A stretch of 64,000 bases of DNA from Conexivisphaerales archaeon (GCA_038728585.1 JAVYTR010000004.1:62001-126000); one strand, 5' to 3'; counted from the first letter of the stretch, positions 17,341 through 25,818 are shown. Made by a program: numbers and translations. Notes: generated by a model from the letters alone, not told the origin.

Positions 17341-17901
17341 TCAGGGTACTGGCTGTATACCCTGAGCGAAAGTGCCTGGGGCACTATTACTCCCCCAATA
17401 CTCGGAGACTAGTTCCCATGAACCGTTTGTGTAGGTGTAGACCAGCTGGTATGGCAGGAATAATGTTACCTTACCATTAGCAAGCAAATACCACAGAGTA
17501 GCATTGACGACACCAGTACTTCCAGCTACCATGGCTGAAAAATTGAAGATCACGTAGTATGTTGTAGGATTTGCGTTGAAGTATTTAACCCAAGTGGACC
17601 TGATTGCGTTTACACCCTGATAAGTGCCATTCAGAGGGCTGCTCGGGTGGTCAACCCAGTAAAGGACTGCATTTTGCGCGTATTGCTGCATCACAGAAGT
17701 TAGGTTCTTGTTGCCTATTGCCGCCCAGTGCTGGAGCGCCAGATTCTGAAGCTCTACCTCTTTCAGTTCAGCATTTGTCTTTGAATTGGCTGCCTGCAGG
17801 GTCGATACATAGTAATATGAAACAGCTGCCACTCCAACTAACACTACCAAAAAAGCTACAATAGCTGCATATAACATTCTGCTTCCTGATTTCATAGTCA
17901 T
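17341..17901 (-). CDS. Membrane-anchored NTF2-like (SnoaL-type) protein
   Basis: 186 residues. An N-terminal anchor (MLYAAIVAFLVVLVGVAAVSYYY) and a short helix precede an NTF2-like fold: helix ALQHWAAIGNKNLTSVMQQY, then YWVDHPSSPLNGTYQGVNAI and beta strands with a tryptophan-rich end (ELVSEYWGSNS). The fold serves enzymes or binding proteins; no catalytic set can be named. The domain would face outside the cell. It lies next to the pilus ATPase but with its own gap. Confidence 0.65.
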   Translation of the reverse strand: MTMKSGSRMLYAAIVAFLVVLVGVAAVSYYYVSTLQAANSKTNAELKEVELQNLALQHWAAIGNKNLTSVMQQYAQNAVLYWVDHPSSPLNGTYQGVNAIRSTWVKYFNANPTTYYVIFNFSAMVAGSTGVVNATLWYLLANGKVTLFLPYQLVYTYTNGSWELVSEYWGSNSAPGTFAQGIQPVP

Positions 17902-18045
17902 GCAATCGAATAATGAGTCTGTCTTTATCTTCTTTTTTCAGAATTATATGCAAATTAGGTGCAATTCATGCAGCGCAGCAGAACTGCGAATATTAGCAAG
18001 CACTCACCATAAATGTAAAGTTGGTAACTTTTGAAGTAATTATCT

Positions 18046-18135
18046 GTATACTACTCCGCTTTATTCTACTCTAATCTATTTCAATCTGCTCTAATCTAAT
18101 CCGGCTTACCTTACTCTATTCCACTTTACTTCCAC
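18046..18135. repeat. Degenerate ~20-base pyrimidine-rich tandem repeats downstream of the pilus ATPase
   Basis: Within about 90 bases the + strand repeats variants of CTACTCTAATCTATT; CTCTAATCTA occurs twice exactly (about 18068 and 18089), and TTACTCTATTCCA follows. The units are about 20-21 bases and diverged. On the minus strand they form the 3' untranslated region of the ATPase message. A small hairpin, AAAGTT-GGT-AACTTT, lies at about 18014-18030 at the far end and could end that transcript. Confidence 0.45.
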
Positions 18136-18142
18136 TGCTCAT

Positions 18143-21100
18143 TTATGGTTTGCGTTGCGAACGTCCTCCCCTTCTTCCGGTATCTGTGCTTACATTCTTT
18201 GAAATGAGTGAATAAGCTCTGGTTCCGTCAGGAGTGATTGATACATAACTTTTCTGCTCTGCTCCTTCTCCCTTCTTCTCTTCAACCGCATGTCCTACCT
18301 TGATGAGCATAGAAAGAAGAGAATCGAATTCAGCCTTTTCTAGTCCTACACTCTTCATAAGTACCTCTTCTTCGACAGGACCCTTTGCTTCAAACAGTGC
18401 ACTGAGAATCTGAAAACTTCCTGACTGAAGCATCTTTATCGGCTCTGTTGGAAGAGCAGTCATCTTTGATATCTCAGGCGCAGGCTGAGGGGGTAAAGGC
18501 TGCTGGGGTTCTTCTGCCATCTGTTGAGGCTGTATTTCTGCTGGAGCTTCAGTTGAGGGTGGAGGAGCAGCTGTTTCAACCTTTATTCCTAGTCTTCTGA
18601 ATAGTGCTTCTCTGTCGACATAGTATTCCGTGATGTATTTGTAGACTTCCTTTACCTGCCTTATGTTGTTCAACTGCAGGTATTTTAGCAGAGCCTTTCT
18701 CCTTTCTATCTCTTCGAGCATATCTGTAAAGCTCCTTCCTGTCCTGTAGGCAAAACGGTGAAGCATCACGCTTCTTCTTGTGTAATCATAGAAGATGTCC
18801 TCAGTAGGACTCCATTCGAAGACGCTGACATATTTAGCAAAGTCTTCTATCTCCCATACGTTTGTTACCCTTCTGCCGAAAGGCACACCTGCTACCGTCT
18901 TTGGCAGCACCACCCTTTCCAGCATCAGTGCAACGTTCATGAGCGGTATGTAACTCTCAGCTACATTCATCGGTGGGCTTGTCAATCTCTTCACTGCTGT
19001 GTCAAGAGATTCGCCATGTATTGTGCAGTTGCTGCTGATTATTCCGAAACCATGCATGAAATTATGACTTTCGCCTACGTTTATGAAATCATACACATCT
19101 CCTGAAAATGGTATGGGTTCTATATCTACGATCTCTTCATACCTGACAGCGTTTTCTTCATCAATGGCAAGTCCTCTGTGTATGTTTTCCAGAATGGACA
19201 TTTCTCGTTGTGATTTGTGCAGGCTGAGAATTGTGTTTGAACCAGTTGCCTCGGTGATTACAAATGGCATTCTTCCGTTTGACAATGACACACTTTGCTC
19301 AAGCAGCGAATAGAGTTCTCTTCCCAGCGAGAATTCGGTCAGGAACTTCTCAAGACTCTTTCCTCTTGCCACAGTTAGTTGGACATTGCCACTCTTTCCT
19401 TCCCTGCCCAGTAAGATATGGTATCCGAGCCCAAGCATAAGATAGTAAATTCCATAGGCGAGGTCCTTGCTTCTTGTGACTGTACTGATATAGACCTCTC
19501 TATCAGCTCTCCTGAATGCTGATCCATTACCCAAGAAATATGCGTCGAGAGCTTCTCTTACTAGCTCATCAGGAAGGTTGAACAGCATATCAGGTACCTT
19601 CTTGTCGTAGTTGTTGGAGCCGCATTTCAGAATTTCGGTGAAGAATGAGCTAACGACCTTGTCTTTGACCCTTAACACTGTATGTTTTCCGCTCTTATCT
19701 TTCTTCAATTCAGCCTTTGCGCCCAATATTCTTTCAACTGCGTTGCTGACTTCATCAATTATGCTTGTTTCCTTGGCATCGAATGAGAAGACAACTGTGT
19801 CAGCTGAAACTTTCCCTCTGGCCAAGTAATAACCTATTAGTCGGCAGAGCTCTCTATCTATATGAATGGAAGAATTGATTTTGTAGGTAAGCTTGTCGGA
19901 TCTGAGATGGCTTCTCTTTTGCACATCTGTTCTTTCGATAGCTTTGGTCAGGTCTATTTGCATAGGATAGCTAGATTTGTTGAGGCGGAAGTTATTCGGG
20001 ACAAGCAACAGGTCGCTAAGTTTGACCTTCTTTGCTGGAACTCTTTGTATAATGTTTCCCCTCAGTACCAGCATGGGATGGTCCTCGGTAACAGTGGCTT
20101 CATTTCCGTCTCTTGTACGGAAGCGCATAAGGTTACCGTTGAATCTCCTCCTGGAGATTCCGCCGATTTTTGCAGTGATCATCCTGTTTTGCTCGGCATC
20201 GAATGTAGGTACTTCGACCGTTACGCTGGGTGCAATTATCTCATGATTGTTTGTTAGTAGGATAGAGGAATTGGGTTTAAGGCTATTGTAAAGGTCTTCA
20301 ATCGAGGATAGGTTTGTAGACCCATCTACGGTTGATACGACCCTTTCCCAGGGGGGAATACAAAGACCACCATGCCCTGTAGCCACAGCCTGAAAGAGGA
20401 CGAAAGCTTCTTCTCCTCTTACCTCACCTACTATCAGGAAGTCAGGCCTATATCTGAGCGAAGTCCTCACCAGGTCGAAGAGGGATACCTCACCAACCTT
20501 GTTTCCGGTAAGCCCATAACTCTCCCTGCTCGTAAATTGAACCCAGTTTTCGGTTGGGACATTGATTTCAGCTGTCTCTTCTACAGTTACCACCTTGTAC
20601 CCTGGCTTGATAAGGCCAGCTATTGCGTTAAGTATGGTTGTCTTACCGGCTGCTGTACCTCCTATGACAAGTATTGAAGCTCTGTTCTCCATCATAAGCC
20701 AGAGATAGGCTGCTATGCTGTCGCTTACAGTGTTAAGGTTCATGAGGTCGATTATCGAGTAAGGCTCTTCCCTGAACTTCCTGATTGTAAATGTAGAGCC
20801 CTTTGGTGATATCTCTTCCCTGAAGCTGGCAGCCAGCCTGTGCTTGCCGAATATCATTGCATCGACTATCGGAAATGCTGATGAGACATGCTTTCCAGAT
20901 TTGTGGGCCAGCTTGACTATGAAGTCGTCAAGAGCCTTTCTGTCGGTGAACTTTATCGAAGTCGGTACAGATTCGTACCTTCTGTGCCATATGTAGATGT
21001 TTGAATTTACACCATCGCATGAAATATCTTCAATCCTCCAGTCGTTCATGAGGGTATGAATAGGTCCATAGCCGAGCAGGTCTCTTTCAAGGTAATAGTT

Positions 21101-21526
21101 TATCTTCTCCCTGACGTGCTGGTCAAGAAGCATCGGGAACTTCTTAACATATTTCTTCATTATTCTCTTTGCTTCCTCAAGCAGAGCAACTTTGATATCT
21201 TCCTGCTTTTCCAAGGATGAAGGATTGATCTCCACTGAGACTATCTCGATTATCTTGTCGAGTATGATTTGCTCCTGTTCAGTCAGAGTGATCTCCTGGA
21301 CAAAATATTCTAGAGAGCCTCCGCTCTCGGGAAGTTTTGCTATGACAACACCTGAAAACGGCTCCTTTATCCAGTATTTTTCTATCACTTCTGCAGTCTC
21401 AGGAATCGGTTCGTTAACATATCCAAATTTCACAGTTGGTTCTACCGTTGGTAAAAGACCTTTGACAACTCCTTGTTCCTGCCTCTGCTTCTGCTTCTTT
21501 TTCGCAGGCCTGAGTATGCTTACCAT
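18143..21526 (-). CDS. Type II/IV secretion (pilus) ATPase, GspE/TadA-like, with intein
   Basis: 1127 residues including a 445-residue intein; the spliced protein would be 682 residues. The extein has an N-terminal domain, the Walker A GGTAAGKTT at 289-297, the Asp box (FLIVGEVRGEEAF) near 363-375, and the His box split by the intein (ATGHGGL, then CTIHGES). The C-terminus has a proline/glutamine-rich linker and a winged-helix-like domain of about 90 residues (FQILSALFEAKGPVEEEVLM). It powers pilus assembly with the GspF-like protein at 13157-14893. It is encoded alone, about 3.2 kb upstream of that operon on the same strand. Confidence 0.88.
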   Translation of the reverse strand: MVSILRPAKKKQKQRQEQGVVKGLLPTVEPTVKFGYVNEPIPETAEVIEKYWIKEPFSGVVIAKLPESGGSLEYFVQEITLTEQEQIILDKIIEIVSVEINPSSLEKQEDIKVALLEEAKRIMKKYVKKFPMLLDQHVREKINYYLERDLLGYGPIHTLMNDWRIEDISCDGVNSNIYIWHRRYESVPTSIKFTDRKALDDFIVKLAHKSGKHVSSAFPIVDAMIFGKHRLAASFREEISPKGSTFTIRKFREEPYSIIDLMNLNTVSDSIAAYLWLMMENRASILVIGGTAAGKTTILNAIAGLIKPGYKVVTVEETAEINVPTENWVQFTSRESYGLTGNKVGEVSLFDLVRTSLRYRPDFLIVGEVRGEEAFVLFQAVATGHGGLCIPPWERVVSTVDGSTNLSSIEDLYNSLKPNSSILLTNNHEIIAPSVTVEVPTFDAEQNRMITAKIGGISRRRFNGNLMRFRTRDGNEATVTEDHPMLVLRGNIIQRVPAKKVKLSDLLLVPNNFRLNKSSYPMQIDLTKAIERTDVQKRSHLRSDKLTYKINSSIHIDRELCRLIGYYLARGKVSADTVVFSFDAKETSIIDEVSNAVERILGAKAELKKDKSGKHTVLRVKDKVVSSFFTEILKCGSNNYDKKVPDMLFNLPDELVREALDAYFLGNGSAFRRADREVYISTVTRSKDLAYGIYYLMLGLGYHILLGREGKSGNVQLTVARGKSLEKFLTEFSLGRELYSLLEQSVSLSNGRMPFVITEATGSNTILSLHKSQREMSILENIHRGLAIDEENAVRYEEIVDIEPIPFSGDVYDFINVGESHNFMHGFGIISSNCTIHGESLDTAVKRLTSPPMNVAESYIPLMNVALMLERVVLPKTVAGVPFGRRVTNVWEIEDFAKYVSVFEWSPTEDIFYDYTRRSVMLHRFAYRTGRSFTDMLEEIERRKALLKYLQLNNIRQVKEVYKYITEYYVDREALFRRLGIKVETAAPPPSTEAPAEIQPQQMAEEPQQPLPPQPAPEISKMTALPTEPIKMLQSGSFQILSALFEAKGPVEEEVLMKSVGLEKAEFDSLLSMLIKVGHAVEEKKGEGAEQKSYVSITPDGTRAYSLISKNVSTDTGRRGGRSQRKP
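19028..20362 (-). mobile_element. Intein with LAGLIDADG homing endonuclease in the pilus ATPase
   Basis: Residues 389-833 of the ATPase frame (445 residues). It begins with Cys after ATGHGGL and ends with Asn before Cys-Thr-Ile-His, so the host residue after the splice is Cys. Hint-fold blocks are visible: block A CIPPWERVVS, block B GNEATVTEDHPMLVLR (TxxHP), block F VYDFINVGESHNFMHG. Two DOD endonuclease motifs, LIGYYLARG and ALDAYFLGNG, make it a full homing intein. The last residues read GIISSN, so the usual His before the terminal Asn is Ser. The insertion point is in the conserved His box of the ATPase. Confidence 0.9.
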
Positions 21527-21769
21527 TAGCGTTTTCGATGTGACTTTGACATTTTATTTAATAAGGGTTATGCGCTCCTGTGATTATGAAATAAACAAAC
21601 TTTTTATCCTTTATTAGTCCAGAGAGGTAGAAACTTCTGAGCGACTAATCCATGTCACGATTACCCTGGTTATGTAACATTTTACCAGCAATTTGGTAAT
21701 AATGAGGGCTAGTGGTCAATGAGTATATATTGATGTTCGTCTGAGCTGACTTCTGCGGAGAAGGATGGA

Positions 21770-22108
21770 ATGAGTATAGAAGCTGACCCATCTGCAAAAA
21801 GAGGGCAGAAGACATCTACAAGACTCAGGTACACTGATGAGTACATCATGCTGAGAAACAAGATAATGGATGCGTGTACTGAGTCAGGGATGAATGTTCT
21901 CAGGGTTATAAGACCCCCATACCTGAACGGACTCTGGCTTGTCATTACTCAGACTGTGACCGACGAGGCTTATATGAGGTTAAGGAAGTTAGTGATGAGA
22001 ATGGGTCTTACGCCTTACAACATATTCATAAGAGAGGTCGGTTCGGGCGAAAGCACATTGTGCATAACCCTGAAAGAATCTGGATTCCCCTCGGCTGATT
22101 CCTGGTAA
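21770..22108 (+). CDS. Hypothetical protein
   Basis: 112 residues, soluble, with a basic N-terminus and an alpha/beta pattern (DEYIMLRNKIMDACTESG, then LNGLWLVITQTVT). There is no recognisable motif. The composition looks like a real gene and it starts about 240 bases from the ATPase start, divergently. A conserved TACK-lineage protein is possible. Confidence 0.55.
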   Translation: MSIEADPSAKRGQKTSTRLRYTDEYIMLRNKIMDACTESGMNVLRVIRPPYLNGLWLVITQTVTDEAYMRLRKLVMRMGLTPYNIFIREVGSGESTLCITLKESGFPSADSW

Positions 22109-22456
22109 GAAGAATTATTTTGATTTAAACGGGGAACATTACGTGGAGTCGTAACCATAAAAACAAGCATTGTCACCAACCGTTGGCTTTATTCCTTTGC
22201 AATTACTGGTACAGACTAGCTCCTATGATCGTTATAGTGTATCAGCTGTTCTTCTGGCAGGATCAGATATAGCATGAAGAAACTTGTTTTTAGGGCTGTG
22301 ATCAACGACAACTGTAAATGAATGTTTGGTGTCACGACTTCATTTGTCAAAGTCAACAAACATACAAGAAGGAAGCGGTTCATACAACTTGATGTCTTAT
22401 AATCGAAATTATGGTCAATGAGGTTAATATTTTCCATTTTCGGTTGCAACAAGGCA
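22109..22456. other. Gene-free AT-rich gap
   Basis: About 350 bases with no convincing gene. Codon-like continuity is absent on both strands, and there are scattered AT-rich elements such as TTATAATCGAAATTATGG near 22397-22414. It marks the left border of a patch of mobile-element remnants. Confidence 0.4.
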
Positions 22457-22660
22457 ATGAGTAAGTCTTACATTTGTCGGTTTTACTCACCAATAACGAG
22501 CGGTAGTCGGTATCTGAAGGTAAACAAAGCGTCTCAGCCGCTCAAGATAAGCACTTGGCCTCTGCTGAAGTGGATTAAGGAGGGGATAATTAAGGTCGTG
22601 AAACCAGGCAAAGAATACCCTGTGCTGGAAAAGAGAAGTAAGGAGGCTGCTTCAGGTTGA
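22457..22660 (+). pseudogene. Possible IS607-type recombinase fragment (MerR-like helix-turn-helix)
   Basis: A 67-residue frame contains LKISTWPLLKWIKEGIIKVV followed by KPGKEYPVLE. This resembles the IS607 serine-recombinase N-terminal HTH (a TLxxWxxEGKI helix, then a GxRxYPxSE wing). The catalytic serine recombinase domain is missing. The frame after it (22661-22870) stays open except for one TAA at 22718. With the TnpB remnant 1.6 kb downstream on the same strand, it may be the other half of a decayed IS607-like element. It could equally be an unrelated small HTH gene. Confidence 0.35.
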
Positions 22661-23057
22661 TTGAGTGAAGAGCTATACCACATGAACGTAAGGCAGGTAA
22701 TGGAATACTACATCCAGTAAGTAAATGATCTGCTTGGCCTAGGCTGGGAATCGCTGTGGATTGGAAACATAGCCAAGACAGCTAACATCTATGTGGTCTA
22801 TAGGAGGATAATCTGTGTATTTACCCTCGGACTACCGTACTTGCTGAGACACCTTTATGGGTTCACTTAGCAGCCTGTTGATCAAGGCTGAGTAAGCTCT
22901 AGTGCTTGACGTCTATCCCTATCCCTATACGGTCATTAGAACCACGAATCATTTAGGTTAACGACTTTTAACAAACTTGTGCTCAAGTGATTAATCTTCA
23001 GGTTAAAGTTATTGATAATGAGGCTTTGTCAGCTTGTGCACCGATTGGTCATTTAAA
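22661..23057 (+). other. Gene-free stretch with one interrupted reading frame
   Basis: The frame from 22661 to 22870 is open apart from a single TAA at 22718-22720 and reads like a decayed peptide (LGWESLWIGNIAKTANIY). No family was recognised. After it the sequence is AT-rich, with a short inverted repeat CAGCC/GGCTG at about 22870-22890 and a TATA-like CATTTAAAG at 23050-23058 facing the candidate RNA. Confidence 0.35.
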
Positions 23058-23330
23058 GGTCGATGCATTGCTGATTCATGTCGACCTTCTTCTCTGCTAG
23101 CTAGGGAGGGAGATGGGCTGGCCCGCTTCAGCAATGCATGCGTCTTTAAGTGCCAGCCGGGGGATAAGGGAAGACGCAGACTGAGCAGGCCGGTGGAAGA
23201 TGGAGCGAGCCTACCGAGCTCCTGTCACGGAGAGGATTGTCTCGAAGCGCCAGAAGCAAGGATGGTGAGCGAAGTCGATAAGCCGGAAGGCTCATTCTTG
23301 CTTCTCCTCTTTCCAACGGTTTGAGGTGCA
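23055..23330 (+). ncRNA. Candidate structured non-coding RNA, class unknown
   Basis: A GC-rich island in AT-rich surroundings without a good reading frame. Several perfect helices can be drawn: TGCGTCTT 23139-23146 with AAGACGCA 23171-23178; GCTTCA 23125-23130 with TGAGC 23182-23186; GGCC 23120-23123 with 23188-23191 (these three stack as one arm); GGAGC 23202-23206 with GCTCC 23218-23222; AGAAGCAAG 23252-23260 with CTTGCTTCT 23297-23305, enclosing TGAGC 23266-23270 with GCTCA 23290-23294. An 11-base inverted repeat (23064-23074 with 23128-23138) offers an alternative fold. I tested it by eye against RNase P, SRP and 5S RNA motifs and found no match. The strand is inferred from a TATA-like element upstream. 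Confidence 0.4.
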
Positions 23331-23425
23331 CAGGCTCAAAATGAAAGGCAGGATTGAAAACGATTAAATGTCAGCATGTTGAACGGCTCGCTGGTGTCTT
23401 GCCTCCAGCCAATAAGGAAGAAGTG

Positions 23426-23578
23426 ATGTTCCAGATAGAGATCCTTTACGACTTCATGGACGAAGGTGTTAAGGATAAGGACGACTTTGTGGCAAAAAAG
23501 ATAGCTGAGAACTTCAAGCTCAGCCTAGATGAGGCAAAAAAGTATGTTCAGGAATACAAGACACTTACAAAATCATGA
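23426..23578 (+). CDS. Small hypothetical protein
   Basis: 50 residues from the ATG at 23426, preceded by a purine-rich AAGGAAGAAG. The product is acidic/basic and helical (DFVAKKIAENFKLSLDEAKK). The frame is open from 23354 but the upstream part reads less like protein. It lies right after the candidate RNA. Function unknown. Confidence 0.5.
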   Translation: MFQIEILYDFMDEGVKDKDDFVAKKIAENFKLSLDEAKKYVQEYKTLTKS

Positions 23579-23640
23579 GTATTTGAAGCATTCAGAGCAG
23601 TAGATGAGAGCAAAGCCATCTCTTCAGACTCAGGAAGGGG

Positions 23641-23871
23641 TCACTGGTCTGGGTCAGAGCTTGCTCCTGAGCTCTCTTCTGATGCTTCTCCGAGGTTCTT
23701 CACGTCGAACTCAAACGCGTTTGTAGACTTTGCTACATTACCAAGAACTTCAGCCAGAAGATTACCCAGAAATATTTCATCCACCCAACTCTCTTTGGGC
23801 CTGAAATTCACACGGAACGAAAATATTTTTTCGGACACGGTCAAGACATCAAAAAGCCTATTCAAAAACAT
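23641..23871 (-). CDS. Small hypothetical protein
   Basis: 76 residues, amphipathic (WVDEIFLGNLLAEVLGNVAK) with a serine/acidic tail. It starts 12 bases after the stop of the cysteine-containing small gene upstream and is probably in one message with it. No family recognised; it could be a fragment. Confidence 0.45.
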   Translation of the reverse strand: MFLNRLFDVLTVSEKIFSFRVNFRPKESWVDEIFLGNLLAEVLGNVAKSTNAFEFDVKNLGEASEESSGASSDPDQ

Positions 23872-23883
23872 ATAGGAACCAAA

Positions 23884-24141
23884 TCATTTTGGAGGATAGT
23901 TAGGCCCTTCACCGCCGGCGCAGCCAACTACACCCTTAACCCTGTTGAGAAAGGAGGGGCATACAAAACAGGCCAGAAAAGGTATCTCTGTCTTTGCGAC
24001 AGGGCAGTCTACGGCTTCCTTTTTCATCGTTGCTATCATCTTGTTGCTGACAGCTCCTTTAAGCTGAGCCGTTATTTCTTTCGGAATCTTGTACTGGTTC
24101 TTTGTCACATAGACCGGCACCTTATATTTTGCTTCGACCAT
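23884..24141 (-). CDS. Small cysteine-containing protein
   Basis: 85 residues. A basic N-terminal half (KYKVPVYVTKNQYKIPKEIT) is followed by a short cysteine-rich half with cysteines in DCPVAK, ACFVCPSF and GCAGGEGPNYPP. The CxxC plus separate Cys could bind zinc or an iron-sulphur centre, which is inference. A TATA-like TTATAACT lies about 33 bases upstream. No known family recognised. Confidence 0.5.
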   Translation of the reverse strand: MVEAKYKVPVYVTKNQYKIPKEITAQLKGAVSNKMIATMKKEAVDCPVAKTEIPFLACFVCPSFLNRVKGVVGCAGGEGPNYPPK

Positions 24142-24249
24142 TATTCTCGCGTTCCCAAGAAGACGGAATAAGTTATAATTCTTTCTCAGATGTGAGCAAG
24201 AAAGCTCCGACCTTCAGAGAGGAGATGAATTGCTAAAAGTATATAAGAG

Positions 24250-24597
24250 ATGCATAGAAGAGCAGAAGATATCCCCCTAACCTATGTGGAGCCGAGAAAC
24301 ACATCGAAAGAGTGTTCTCGGTGTGGAAGCATAGGTATTAGAGAGGGAAAGCTGTTCAAGTGTCTGAACGGACACGTTGACCATGCCGATGTGAACGCAT
24401 CGTTCAACATTGCGTTGCGTCCTCCTTCAATGGAAAGCATTGGTCGATTGCATGCAGACAGAGATGCATGCAAGGGGAGCACTGATACCCCCAGAGAGGC
24501 AACTCCGAGGACGACGGAGACCTCAGAACCCCCGAAGCTTCAGCAAGGGGAGTATGTCAGTGTGCAGAAATGTTTATGCAAGAATAGAAAAGATTAA
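24250..24597 (+). pseudogene. tnpB: IS200/IS605/IS607-type TnpB, C-terminal remnant
   Basis: The frame begins inside the TnpB C-terminal region: TYVEPRNTSKECSRCG is the first half of the zinc finger and HVDHADVNASFNIALR the last RuvC motif region (D and N residues). About 300 residues of the N-terminal and catalytic parts are gone. The second CxxC of the finger is broken: the expected C-x-x-C-G-H reads CLNGH, an in-frame loss of the Cys. The tail (DRDACKGSTDTPREATPRTT) is the conserved end of archaeal TnpB proteins. It cannot be an active nuclease. Confidence 0.8.
24405..24560 (+). ncRNA. Probable omega-RNA (reRNA) scaffold remnant overlapping the tnpB 3' end
   Basis: In IS605/IS607 elements the guide RNA scaffold overlaps the 3' end of tnpB and ends at the right end of the element. 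The nucleotides encoding the conserved tail here (GC-rich, with CCCCCAGAGAGG, GGACGACGGAGACC and CCCCGAAGCTTCAGCAAGGGG) keep that pattern; GCTTC and adjacent CCCC/GGGG can pair. Whether it is still transcribed is unknown. The call rests on family knowledge and position. Confidence 0.35.
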
Positions 24598-24627
24598 AGC
24601 TGAGAAAGATGACAAAATTTTCTGCAC

Positions 24628-25818
24628 ATGCCTGTTCAGAAGTATGATTACTTGATAGTTGGCGGAGGAATTTCAGGAGCTTTTGCTGCGTATGAAATAA
24701 GAAAGAACGACAGAAAAGGATCGGTTGCGATCATAAGCTCCGAGACACATCTGCCATATGACAGAGTACCTTTATCAAAGGAGTTTGTTCGCTGGGAGAG
24801 AGGCTTCGATGAACTTTTCTTCAGAAGGGAGGGCTACTATCGAAGGAATGACATAGATGTAATACTGGGTCATTCTGCTGTCAGACTGGAAAGAAAGGAA
24901 AAGACGATTGTGCTTGATGATGGTAGGAAGTTTCGATACGGTAAGGTCCTTCTTGCTACAGGAGGAAAGCCCAGGAAGCTCGAAATCCCTGGCTCAGGCC
25001 TTGAAGGGGTCTACTACCTCAGGACTGTGGAAGACAGCGTTGCGATAAGGCAGAGCATACCCTATGCAGAACATGCAGTTGTAATAGGCGGAGGGTTCAT
25101 AGGCTGCGAGCTAGCTGCCAGTTTGAACAGCAAGGGTGTTGATGTGACAATACTTGAGGTGACTCCGCAAATACTTGGTAAGGCTGTAGATGCAAAGACG
25201 AGTGAATGGATCAAGAAGTACCACGAAAGCAAGGGGACAAAGGTGCTGACCAATGTGAAGGCAACTTCCATAGACGGAAAAGAAGGGCGTGTAGCATCTG
25301 TAAGAACTGATACAGGGAAGGTACTTGACGCTGACCTGGTAGCAATAGGGGTTGGAATAAAACTGAACAGTAGCATTGCAGAATCTGCAGGTCTGAAGGT
25401 TGAAAATGGGGTGCACGTAAACGAAAAAATGCAGGCAGATGCAAGCGATGGTATTTATGCTGCGGGCGATATAGCCAACTTCTACCTGCCTCTTCTTGAC
25501 AGAAGAATGAGAGTTGAGCATTATGACGTCGCAGAAAAGCAGGGTAGGGTTGCAGGGATTAACATGTCCGGAGGCGAAGGTGTGTACAATGAGCCCCCAT
25601 ACTTCTTCTCCGACCAGTATGACCTAAACATAAACGCCTTTGGGGACCTCTCCCATCCTTCCAGAATAGTCACAAAGGGAAAGATGAGCAGAGAAGGCTT
25701 CATGCAGTACTATTTTGAAGGAAAGAGACTTGTAGCACTACTAGCTGTTAATGCTGACTGGGATGAGATAGAGCAAGAGAAGGCGAAGATAGGCGAAGAG
25801 CATGCGGAGCTGCTGTGA
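24628..25818 (+). CDS. FAD/NAD(P)-dependent pyridine nucleotide-disulphide oxidoreductase (ferredoxin reductase-like)
   Basis: 396 residues. FAD-binding GGGISGAFAAYE near residue 9, YDRVPLSKEF near residue 48, NAD-binding VVIGGGFIGCELAASL near residue 150, the second FAD motif GIYAAGDIANFY near residue 275, and a C-terminal reductase-C-like domain (FFSDQYDLNINAFGDL). There are no redox-active CxxC cysteines, so it belongs with the AIF/ferredoxin or rubredoxin reductase type rather than the lipoamide type. The electron partner is not encoded nearby. Confidence 0.82.
   Translation: MPVQKYDYLIVGGGISGAFAAYEIRKNDRKGSVAIISSETHLPYDRVPLSKEFVRWERGFDELFFRREGYYRRNDIDVILGHSAVRLERKEKTIVLDDGRKFRYGKVLLATGGKPRKLEIPGSGLEGVYYLRTVEDSVAIRQSIPYAEHAVVIGGGFIGCELAASLNSKGVDVTILEVTPQILGKAVDAKTSEWIKKYHESKGTKVLTNVKATSIDGKEGRVASVRTDTGKVLDADLVAIGVGIKLNSSIAESAGLKVENGVHVNEKMQADASDGIYAAGDIANFYLPLLDRRMRVEHYDVAEKQGRVAGINMSGGEGVYNEPPYFFSDQYDLNINAFGDLSHPSRIVTKGKMSREGFMQYYFEGKRLVALLAVNADWDEIEQEKAKIGEEHAELL

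Noticed and set aside
18046-18135. CRISPR array
   Set aside because: The units are short, diverged and back to back, with no spacers.
23055-23330. RNase P, SRP or 5S rRNA gene
   Set aside because: GGCTTATCG-like text occurs on the reverse strand, but GAGGAAAGTCC and ACAGAA motifs are missing; the SRP tip (GGAA with AGCA opposite) and 5S signatures are also missing. Only a generic RNA call is kept.
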